Positions 48,318 to 55,837 of a DNA stretch of 64,000 nt are shown piece by piece (the first letter of the stretch is position 1; every line of letters starts with the position of its first letter). The position numbers were made by a program, and so were the translations under genes. The notes beneath the pieces were generated by a model. It had not been told where the DNA came from and ran no database searches. It worked only from the letters and a program-made list of their open reading frames with translations. This DNA comes from JAQVSH01 sp964349835 (GTDB lineage: Bacteria > Bacteroidota > Bacteroidia > Bacteroidales > UBA4181): contig CAYGID010000002.1 in NCBI GenBank assembly GCA_964349835.1, forward strand, positions 62,001 through 126,000, written 5' to 3'.

Positions 48318-51285
48318 CAGGCTTTAATAGTACGCCGCGGTTGGTTTTCCCGTTAATGAGCAGGGTCATGGGCGAGGCGAAGCGGATATGACTTACATTT
48401 TCGTCGTGGAACAGGGTCGGTGCCTGGGTGAGATACTCCAAGTCGAGAAACTCTTCGCGGGTGGCTTGGTTAATTGTGAAGTAGCCTACCTTGAAAGAGT
48501 TGAGATGCTGAAAAAAGTGAGAACCCTGGCTGGGATCCATGTGGTAGCCCGGGAATCCGGTTTCGATTACCAATCGTGCTTCCGAAATCTGCGCCCATTT
48601 TACGGGAATTCCCATCGAAAAATCGGATGTGCCCCATCGGCCGGGTCCTATTAAGACATAGTTTCGCTTCTCCTTCATTAAACGGCCGTTGAGCATGGCA
48701 ATGGTTTCGACAATCCTGAATACATCGATCGATCGCAACTCTTTGTTTCTTACCCATATGCAATCGGAGATCGTATCAATGCGTCCATTCCCCAGCGAAG
48801 CAGTCGAAGCGGCTAGCATCCGGTTCACAGGGATTTGGTTGAAGGATACGTTGATGGCATGTTCTTCCTGAGGGATAGGCCGTATTTGCAGCAGGTGGAA
48901 GATACGGGGGTTACCAGGTGGCACATTCAGCTGTGCCGCGAACTCAATCTCTACATCGCTTCCCATCTCTCTTTTGCCCATCTCCAGCAACACCTTTACG
49001 ATTTCGGGAAGAGGAAAGGTTCCGTGAAGCAGGAGGTTATTAAAGGTAATTACCCTCTTGCCCGCGAAAAGTACGCCATCAGTCAGCGTTTGTGTTTCAA
49101 AATTGTATGTCGATGCCACCCATTTCAGGCTGCCGTCGGTTTCAGCATCCGAAATGGCCAGCCTTGTAAGGTTTTGGTCGTCGCGCACCGAGGGCTTAAA
49201 TGGCTTGCTCTGGTCGAGTGCGTAAAAGTATTTTTGTGTTTCGCGCAGTGCCGTTTGCGGGTTTGATAGCTGGAGCAGATGTTTGGGATAGCGGGGCGAA
49301 AAACGCAAACCCGTGCCCCCCTCCACAATGTACTTTCCCAGCCCAAACCCAACAAAAGCCACACCCTCACCCGATTTCTCCTTACCCGCCGGATAGTGGT
49401 TGATGGAGCGGGCCACTCCCGAGCAGGCAGGGTAAAACCGGCTGCCGTAAGAGCTGCCGCAGACCTGTTGCAGGATGATGGCCATCTTCTCCTCCTCGGG
49501 CGAGTTTGAGGAGGCCTGCATGTAGGCTTTGCTACCCGAAAAGTAGACGGAGGCGTAGATTCCTTTTATGGCCTGGGCCACGTTCTGAGTAAACGCCTGG
49601 CTGTTGGCTGAGAAGGGAACCATGTAGGTTGTGTAGATCCCCGCAAAAGGTTGGAAATGGGAGTCTTCTAACAGACTCGACGACCTGACGGCAATGGGTG
49701 TCCGAAAACCCTCGATGAGTACCTTTAAATCCTGAAGCAGCGATTCGGGGAGTGAGGCTTTCAGAAACCGCTGCAAAATCTCCTCATCGCTCAGGGTTCC
49801 GTACAGAACGGTTTCTAAAAGATGGTTTTCCTGCAGAAACCGGTCGAAATAGTCGGTGCTGATAACCACCGTGTCGGGAATCTGCACACGTACTCCCGGC
49901 CACCTCTCTTCGAGCCGGTGCTGTTTGAGTACGGTGTCGGCAAAAGCGAGCCCTCTGGCTTTTCCTCCGATTGAGCCCTCACCGATGCGGGAGAAACGGA
50001 GATAGCGGTTGAACCGCTCACGTTGGAATTGTGCCACAATGCCTCTCCCTTTTTGAGCTCTGTAGTTAGAGATGCCCTGAATCAGAAAGTTTCGGATTTC
50101 ATCGGTCGAGGTAAAATCGTGGGTTGATTTTTGGCCGAAAAGTTTTCCTAATGGGAAAATACCCCTGGCGTTGAGCCATTTGGAGATGTCGTTCCGGGTT
50201 ACATGGTAAAGGAGTACATGGTCGGGAATGGCCAGAAGCACCTTTTGCATGGCATCGAGATCGTCGGCCCTGGCCACGGTGCGAAGCGTATGGGGGTCTT
50301 TGAATTGAAAGGGGCCAAAGGCAAAGTTCTGCAGTACGAAATGGCCAATCTCCTGCTGGATTCCGGGCGAATTTTTGTAGGCAAATCCGGCGTTCAGTGA
50401 GAGCGCCGTCTCTTCGTACTGGCGATCGGACGATTGCAGCAGCACCGGCATGTCGGGAAACTCTCTCCTGACGGTACGGCACAACACAAAACCCGCCTCC
50501 CCTTTCACCTGGCTCGAGAGATGATCCTTGAAGCGAACATCCGAAATGACCCCCAATAAATTGTGTTTGTACTTGTGGTAGAGTTCGAGTGCTGTTTCCA
50601 GGTGGTTTGCAAGAAGAACCTTGGGGCGACCTCTCATTCGCATCACCTTTTGGTGCGCATTGAGTCCCTCTTTAAAAAGTTCGCCGGTTTGCGTGAAGAT
50701 AATTTTATAGAGTAAAGGGAGGTAGACCGAAGCATAGCGCACAGAATCTTCGGTCAGAAGAATGGCCTGAACTCCGTACGAGCTGTCGCTTTCGATGTTC
50801 AGCCGATCTTCCATAAGCTTAATGATAGCCAGAAGCAGGTCGGCATTTCCCATCCACGAAAAGACATAGTCGATGGCCGAAAGATCTTCGTTTTGCAATC
50901 GAAGAGAGACCTCGCGTGAGAAGTGGGTGAGTACCACGATGGGAATATGGGGAAACTCTTTTTTTATCTCCTGTGCCAGTTCGAAGGAGTTTGAGTCGCG
51001 GATACTCAGCATCTCAATAATCAGGTCGATGGGCTCGTTTCGTAACACCCTGAGTGCCTCACCGGCCGTGTCGGCATGGGTAAATTCGGGGATGACCCGC
51101 AGGTTTAACGACACATATTCATTGAAAATCTGTTCTTCGATACGCCCGTCTTCCTCTAGCATAAACGCATCGTAACTGCTGCATACCAGCAGTACCTTCC
51201 TGATTCGGCGGGGCATCAGGTGGTCGAAAATCGCGTCCTCCGAAAGGGAGTTGCGACAGACTTTCGGAAGGATCTCCGATTGCAT
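48298..51285 (-). CDS. Receiver-like/PEP-synthase ATP-grasp domain protein
   Basis: 995 aa. Residues about 28-150 are receiver-like, but the phospho-acceptor position reads LIIEMLSI (Glu for Asp) and the Lys position is not kept. A second receiver-like unit (about 220-320) has LGVISDVRF, LLQSSDRQ and AYKNSP, keeping Asp and Lys. Residues about 430-780 resemble the PPDK/PEP-synthase ATP-binding domain: SIGGKARGLAFAD, TPIAVRSSSLLEDSHFQPFAGIYTTY. A C-terminal block has GPGRWGTSDFSMGIPV. I see no phosphohistidine motif (TSHAA) or PEP barrel, so PEP synthase activity is unlikely. Annotated elsewhere as a PEP/pyruvate-binding-domain protein; function unknown. It follows rpe after 1 nt, so they are one operon. 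Confidence 0.82.
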   Translation of the reverse strand: MQSEILPKVCRNSLSEDAIFDHLMPRRIRKVLLVCSSYDAFMLEEDGRIEEQIFNEYVSLNLRVIPEFTHADTAGEALRVLRNEPIDLIIEMLSIRDSNSFELAQEIKKEFPHIPIVVLTHFSREVSLRLQNEDLSAIDYVFSWMGNADLLLAIIKLMEDRLNIESDSSYGVQAILLTEDSVRYASVYLPLLYKIIFTQTGELFKEGLNAHQKVMRMRGRPKVLLANHLETALELYHKYKHNLLGVISDVRFKDHLSSQVKGEAGFVLCRTVRREFPDMPVLLQSSDRQYEETALSLNAGFAYKNSPGIQQEIGHFVLQNFAFGPFQFKDPHTLRTVARADDLDAMQKVLLAIPDHVLLYHVTRNDISKWLNARGIFPLGKLFGQKSTHDFTSTDEIRNFLIQGISNYRAQKGRGIVAQFQRERFNRYLRFSRIGEGSIGGKARGLAFADTVLKQHRLEERWPGVRVQIPDTVVISTDYFDRFLQENHLLETVLYGTLSDEEILQRFLKASLPESLLQDLKVLIEGFRTPIAVRSSSLLEDSHFQPFAGIYTTYMVPFSANSQAFTQNVAQAIKGIYASVYFSGSKAYMQASSNSPEEEKMAIILQQVCGSSYGSRFYPACSGVARSINHYPAGKEKSGEGVAFVGFGLGKYIVEGGTGLRFSPRYPKHLLQLSNPQTALRETQKYFYALDQSKPFKPSVRDDQNLTRLAISDAETDGSLKWVASTYNFETQTLTDGVLFAGKRVITFNNLLLHGTFPLPEIVKVLLEMGKREMGSDVEIEFAAQLNVPPGNPRIFHLLQIRPIPQEEHAINVSFNQIPVNRMLAASTASLGNGRIDTISDCIWVRNKELRSIDVFRIVETIAMLNGRLMKEKRNYVLIGPGRWGTSDFSMGIPVKWAQISEARLVIETGFPGYHMDPSQGSHFFQHLNSFKVGYFTINQATREEFLDLEYLTQAPTLFHDENVSHIRFASPMTLLINGKTNRGVLLKPVSEKLP

Positions 51286-51286
51286 G

Positions 51287-51940
51287 CTATAACGCCTTGA
51301 GTTCGGAAATGGTGGTTAAAGGATTGGGCGAACGGAAGATATAGCTGCCTACAACAAACACGTTGACGCCGGCCTCCTTTAATCGGGGCAGGTTGGCGGC
51401 ACTGATGCCTCCGTCGACCTCAATGTGCAGGTCGGGTTTCAGGAGAGAGGCCATCTGTTTTAGTTTAGTGGCCTTTTCAACCACCTTTTCAATAAAGGGC
51501 TGGCCCCCAAATCCGGGATTAACCGACATTAGCAACACCAAATCGAGATCGGGTAGGATCTCCTCCAATAGTCCCACAGGGGTAGCAGGGTTGAGGCAGA
51601 CTCCTGCTTTGGCTCCCGATTCGCGGATCATTTGTATGGTACGGTGCAGATGGCGGCAAGCCTCCTGATGCACGGTGATGAGGTCGGCACCGGCATTACG
51701 GAATGCGTCGATATAACGCTCCGGCTCAACCATCATTAAATGTACATCGAAAGGTTTGTTTGTCAGTTTTCGCATGGCGCGCAGCACCGGCAAACCGAAA
51801 GAGAGATTGGGCACAAATGAGCCGTCCATGATGTCGCAGTGAATCCAGTCGGCTTCGGATTGATGAAGCATCTCTATTGCTTTGCCCAGATGCGAGAAAT
51901 CGGCATCAAGCACCGATACGGCAAGAAGGTGGTTGGCCAT
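51287..51940 (-). CDS. rpe: Ribulose-phosphate 3-epimerase
   Basis: 217 aa. It interconverts ribulose-5-phosphate and xylulose-5-phosphate in the pentose phosphate pathway. LLAVSVLDADFSHLG, WIHCDIMDGSFVPNLSFG, FDVHLMMVEPE, LMSVNPGFGGQ and EVDGGIS are the family blocks, with the metal-binding His and Asp residues present. The ATG at 51940 gives the standard start. A variant box TACCTTCG on the minus strand at 51957-51964 is probably its promoter. The large receiver/ATP-grasp gene follows after 1 nt. Confidence 0.95.
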   Translation of the reverse strand: MANHLLAVSVLDADFSHLGKAIEMLHQSEADWIHCDIMDGSFVPNLSFGLPVLRAMRKLTNKPFDVHLMMVEPERYIDAFRNAGADLITVHQEACRHLHRTIQMIRESGAKAGVCLNPATPVGLLEEILPDLDLVLLMSVNPGFGGQPFIEKVVEKATKLKQMASLLKPDLHIEVDGGISAANLPRLKEAGVNVFVVGSYIFRSPNPLTTISELKAL

Positions 51941-52020
51941 GGCGGATGATTTTCGGCGAAGGTAACGATAAACTTTCAAAAACTACCTCACATCACCTCT
52001 CACCGCCGGGTTTGCCCCGA

Positions 52021-52884
52021 TTAGAGGTAGCTTCTCAGTTTGATTACACTGCGGGTGCTTCTGAGCCGCTTAATGGCTTTGTCTTTTACCTGCCTTACCC
52101 TCTCCTGGGTCAAGCCAAAGGCATCGCCAATTTCTATGAGTGTTTTGGCCTCTTCGCCCCCAAGCCCGTAGTACATTCTGATGATGGCTGCTTCGCGCGG
52201 GCTGAGCGCTGCGAGCGACGATTCAATATCTTTTTTGAGCGATTCGCTGATGAGGATTCGGTCGGGGAAAGGATTGTCGTTGTTCGAGATTACATCGTAC
52301 AGCGTGCCGCCGTCGTCTTGCTGACCCAGCGGGGCATCGAGCGAGATGTGACGTCCGGTACCCCTGTCGAGTTTTTCGACATCGCGCGTTTCCAACTGAA
52401 GCTCCTCGGCAATCTCCGAATCGGTGGGTTCTCTTTCGAAGGTCTGTTCCAGTCGAGCCGCTGCCCGGTTAATTTTGTTGATTGAACCAATCTTGTTCAT
52501 GGGAATCCTAACCAAACGAGCCTGCTCGGAGATGGCCTGCAAAATAGACTGTCGGATCCACCAAACGGCATAGGAGATAAATTTAAAGCCTTTGGTTTCG
52601 TCGAAACGCATAGCAGCCTTCATCAGTCCCATATTCCCTTCGTTAATCAGGTCGGCTAGTCCGATGCCCTGATTCTGATACTGTTTGGCAACCGAAACAA
52701 CAAAACGGAGATTGGCGTTTACCAGTTTCTCAAGCGCCTCCTGGTCGCCGCTGCGGATCCGTCGTGACAGCTCAACCTCTTCATCGGGCGATACCATAGA
52801 GATACGGCTGATATCGTGAAGATATTTGTCGAGAGAGGAATCACTCCGGTTGGTTACCTGTTTTGTTATTTTTATTTGTCTCAT
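52021..52884 (-). CDS. rpoD: Primary RNA polymerase sigma factor (Bacteroidota type)
   Basis: 287 aa, about half the size of E. coli RpoD because region 1.1 and the non-conserved insertion are missing, as is normal in this phylum. Region 1.2 starts at LDKYLHDISRISMVS; region 2 has LVNANLRFVVSVAKQYQ, LADLINEGNMGLMKAAMRFD and FISYAVWWIRQSI; region 3 has RIPMNKIGSINKI; region 4 has LSPREAAIIRMYYGL and LTQERVRQVKDKAIKRLR (helix-turn-helix). This sigma recognises the TAnnTTTG boxes listed here. rpe begins 80 nt downstream of its stop; rho is divergent. Confidence 0.96.
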   Translation of the reverse strand: MRQIKITKQVTNRSDSSLDKYLHDISRISMVSPDEEVELSRRIRSGDQEALEKLVNANLRFVVSVAKQYQNQGIGLADLINEGNMGLMKAAMRFDETKGFKFISYAVWWIRQSILQAISEQARLVRIPMNKIGSINKINRAAARLEQTFEREPTDSEIAEELQLETRDVEKLDRGTGRHISLDAPLGQQDDGGTLYDVISNNDNPFPDRILISESLKKDIESSLAALSPREAAIIRMYYGLGGEEAKTLIEIGDAFGLTQERVRQVKDKAIKRLRSTRSVIKLRSYL

Positions 52885-52924
52885 GATAATCGTTGGCTTC
52901 TATACTTCAATTTATTAGGCCGCG

Positions 52925-52932
52925 TAACTTTG
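52925..52932 (+). promoter_or_regulatory. Promoter -7 box of rho (TAACTTTG)
   Basis: TAACTTTG followed by TGTG, 227 nt before the rho ATG. The long leader (to 53159) contains T-rich and C-rich tracts near the start; rho autoregulation through such a leader is known in other bacteria. Confidence 0.65.
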
Positions 52933-53159
52933 TGTGCAATTTATATACCATAAAAGGGGTTTAATTGTTCATTCGGGAGGGTAAATCGTTGATGTTTTTT
53001 TCAAAAAGGTTGATTTATTGTAAAAATAACGTAACATTGCGAAAAATTTGCAAGGATTCGAGTTGCTCGGGTACACTTGCCCCCCCCTCCCTTCTTCTTT
53101 TTTCATGGTTCTATTTTTTATCCGAAGCGGATTCCCCGTATCCTTTTTTTCCCCCCTTT

Positions 53160-55664
53160 ATGCACGACATTCAAGATCTGAATCAAAAGTTATTGCCCGA
53201 ATTGAGACTAATTGCTAAGTCTCTAAATATTAAGCGGGTAGAATCTTTAAAAAAACAAGAGCTGATCTATCGTATTCTCGATCAGCAGGCCGTTGTTGAA
53301 TCCTCGCGTCAGTCAGGAGGCAAAGGTGCTCTCCCCGTACGCGAAAAAACGTCGATTGGGAGTGTTTCCGAAGTGGCTGCCAGCATGGTCAAAAGGCTCT
53401 TTGTTAAATCGCCTGCCGCACCTTCGCCTCAGGTTACGCAAGAGCCAGCGGCTGCGCAATCTGCAGCGGCTTCACCGTCGGCTCAAGCTTCACAGCCTGC
53501 CGGAAACCCCGCCCCGGCTCGCGCTCCCGGCAGGAGTTCTGCGCCGTTGGATCCCGCTGTAAAACAGACGCCTGGCCAGAACCCGAACAAGCCGAATAAG
53601 CCTGGCAAGCCTAACAAAGGCTCATTCAATAACGATAGCAAGAAGTTGCAGAGCGAAAACAACAAAGTGCAGAGCAACAACAAANNNNNNNNNNNNNNNN
53701 NNNNNNNNNNNNNNNNNNNNNNNNNNNNNNNNNNNNNNNNNNNNNNNNNNNNNNNNNNNNNNNNNNNNNNNNNNNNNNNNNNNNGCAACAACAAACAAAG
53801 GCAAACCGAAGCTATTAAACCTCAGACTCCTGAAATAGGTCGTGAGAAGCCCGCCGCAAATTTGCCGGCACCCGGTTCTGCTGGCAATCCCCAGCAGAAT
53901 GCACCTGTTCCGACAACGCTTCGCAAAGAGTTTTCTGACAATAGGAAAGATGATTCCGGTCGTCGGGTTGAACTGCCGACCGACTTGACCGAAGGGTACT
54001 CTCCGCGTCAGAATGCCCGATCGCAGGCCGCTTCGCAGGGTAACAGCCGGAATCGCCGGAAGAGAACCGATAAACGTCTCTCTTTGGAGAATGGCCGCCC
54101 GGTTTCGGTTCAGGGACAGACTACCCCCATGGCGCCTGTTGCCGGTAGCCGTGAGATGCCATTCGCTAACGGAATGCATTCGGGACAACCCGAGAGGCCT
54201 GTTGCTGAAGTTGATCACCTTCTCACCCAGGAGCTGGGTTTGGGAGAGGTCTCAGTGCCCTCTGTTGCCGAAGAACCGCAGGTAACTTCTATTCCTCAGG
54301 TCCACATTGACGAACAGGAACACGCCATTCCCACCGTGAGTGCTTCGCCTATCGACGAGGCTCCCATTCCGCCCTCCGAAGCGGAAACTTCCGATACAGA
54401 ATCGGCGGCCTCAGGTGCCGATCGCGACAGGAACCAATTTCACAACCAAAAGAAAGGGAAATTCGGTAAGCCCCAGCCCGGCGCTCCTCAGAACCAGCCT
54501 CAGGCAGAGGTGAAAAAGGCCCCCGAAAAAGGATACGATTTCGACGGGATTGTCTCGAGCACGGGTGTGCTCGAAATCATGCCCGATAGTTACGGTTTCT
54601 TGCGTTCGGCCGATTATCATTACCTCAGTTCGCCCGACGATGTCTATGTTTCGCAATCGCAAATCAAGCTCTTCGGGCTTAAGACCGGCGATACCGTTCG
54701 CGGTACCATCAGACCGCCTCGCGAAGGCGAAAAATATTTTCCGCTGGTTAAGGTAGAGGAGATTAACGGACGTACCCCCGACTTTATCCGCGACAGGATC
54801 GCGTTCGATCACCTGACTCCCCTCTTTCCCAATGAGAAGTTTACACTGGTTCGCAGGGGCGATCCCTCACCTAACCTCTCCTGCCGCATTGTCGATATGT
54901 TTGCCCCTATTGGAAAGGGGCAGCGCGGCCTTATTGTAGCGCAGCCCAAAACAGGAAAAACGGTCTTGTTAAAAGATATTGCCAACGCCATTGCAGCCAA
55001 CCATCCCGAAGTGTACATGATTGTGCTTCTGATTGACGAAAGACCTGAGGAGGTCACCGATATGGCTCGCAGTGTTAATGCCGAAGTGGTAGCCTCCACC
55101 TTTGATGAGCCTGCCGATCGCCATGTCAGGGTTGCCAGTATCGTGCTCGAAAAGGCAAAGCGGTTGGTTGAATGCGGTCACGATGTGGTGATTCTGCTCG
55201 ATTCCATAACCCGGTTGGCCCGCGCGTTTAATACGGTGCAGCCTGCATCGGGAAAGGTTCTTTCGGGGGGTGTAGATGCCAATGCTCTGCATAAACCCAA
55301 GCGCTTTTTCGGCGCAGCAAGGAAAATTGAGAACGGCGGATCGCTCACTATTTTGGCCACTGCTCTCACCGAAACCGGTTCGAAGATGGACGATGTGATT
55401 TTTGAGGAGTTCAAGGGAACCGGTAACATGGAACTTCAGTTAGACCGGAAGCTTTCGAACCGCCGCATCTTCCCCTCTGTCGACATCACCGCATCAAGTA
55501 CGCGTCGCGATGATCTGTTGATGGATAAGGAGTCGCTGGGTCGGATCTGGGTGCTTCGGAATTATCTGGCCGACATGAACTCGATTGAGGCCATGGATTT
55601 CATTCGCGACCGGCTGGTGAAAACCCAGTCGAACGAGGAGTTTCTTATCTCTATGAACGACTAA
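53160..55664 (+). CDS. rho: Transcription termination factor Rho with long disordered insertion (interrupted by a gap)
   Basis: About 834 aa as written, including 33-34 unknown residues. Rho N-terminal helix bundle (MHDIQDLNQKLLPELRLIAK), then a long low-complexity region rich in Gln, Asn, Pro, Ala and Lys to about residue 455. The RNA-binding cold-shock-like part starts near GILEIMPDSYGFLRSADYHYLS-type sequence, and the ATPase has VAQPKTGKTVLLKDIAN (Walker A), VVILLDSITRLARAFN (Walker B) and the Q-loop TALTETGSKMDD. Bacteroides Rho has a similar disordered region that drives phase separation. Both flanks of the gap are in frame. I chose 53160; the frame is open back to 52965 but that part is not Rho-like. 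Confidence 0.93.
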   Translation: MHDIQDLNQKLLPELRLIAKSLNIKRVESLKKQELIYRILDQQAVVESSRQSGGKGALPVREKTSIGSVSEVAASMVKRLFVKSPAAPSPQVTQEPAAAQSAAASPSAQASQPAGNPAPARAPGRSSAPLDPAVKQTPGQNPNKPNKPGKPNKGSFNNDSKKLQSENNKVQSNNKXXXXXXXXXXXXXXXXXXXXXXXXXXXXXXXXXXNNKQRQTEAIKPQTPEIGREKPAANLPAPGSAGNPQQNAPVPTTLRKEFSDNRKDDSGRRVELPTDLTEGYSPRQNARSQAASQGNSRNRRKRTDKRLSLENGRPVSVQGQTTPMAPVAGSREMPFANGMHSGQPERPVAEVDHLLTQELGLGEVSVPSVAEEPQVTSIPQVHIDEQEHAIPTVSASPIDEAPIPPSEAETSDTESAASGADRDRNQFHNQKKGKFGKPQPGAPQNQPQAEVKKAPEKGYDFDGIVSSTGVLEIMPDSYGFLRSADYHYLSSPDDVYVSQSQIKLFGLKTGDTVRGTIRPPREGEKYFPLVKVEEINGRTPDFIRDRIAFDHLTPLFPNEKFTLVRRGDPSPNLSCRIVDMFAPIGKGQRGLIVAQPKTGKTVLLKDIANAIAANHPEVYMIVLLIDERPEEVTDMARSVNAEVVASTFDEPADRHVRVASIVLEKAKRLVECGHDVVILLDSITRLARAFNTVQPASGKVLSGGVDANALHKPKRFFGAARKIENGGSLTILATALTETGSKMDDVIFEEFKGTGNMELQLDRKLSNRRIFPSVDITASSTRRDDLLMDKESLGRIWVLRNYLADMNSIEAMDFIRDRLVKTQSNEEFLISMND
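53685..53784. other. Assembly gap of 100 N inside rho
   Basis: Exactly 100 undetermined bases within a codon-repetitive Asn/Lys/Gln stretch (AACAACAAA on both sides). The round number suggests a placeholder gap length, so the true size and frame are unknown. Confidence 0.98.
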
Positions 55665-55730
55665 TCGCCGTTGGAATAGCTCTCTTCCTTAACATGAACA
55701 GGCTTTTGTTTTGGTTGGAAGCCCACCTTG

Positions 55731-55752
55731 ATTTATGTTGAAAAACATAAAT
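55731..55752. promoter_or_regulatory. Inverted repeat upstream of the por promoter
   Basis: ATTTATGTT-GAAA-AACATAAAT, perfect 9-bp arms with 4-nt spacer, 37 nt upstream of the por -7 box. No T run follows, so an operator or activator site is more likely than a terminator. Confidence 0.5.
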
Positions 55753-55789
55753 TATCGGGCTATTCTTTTATCTTCCGTGATTATTTATC

Positions 55790-55797
55790 TACTTTTG
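55790..55797 (+). promoter_or_regulatory. Promoter -7 box of por (TACTTTTG)
   Basis: TACTTTTG followed by CGCT, 40 nt before the ATG at 55838. Confidence 0.72.
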
Positions 55798-55837
55798 CGC
55801 TCATCATAAAAACATCAATCCATTAATCAATTTGAAA

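Noticed and set aside
52965..53159. In-frame N-terminal extension of rho
   Set aside because: It begins with TTG, is Phe/Ser/Cys-rich and unlike any Rho; the conserved Rho start is at 53160.
53685..53784. Frameshift in rho at the N run
   Set aside because: Both flanks read in one frame through 100 N, but a placeholder gap cannot prove or disprove a frameshift, so none is claimed.
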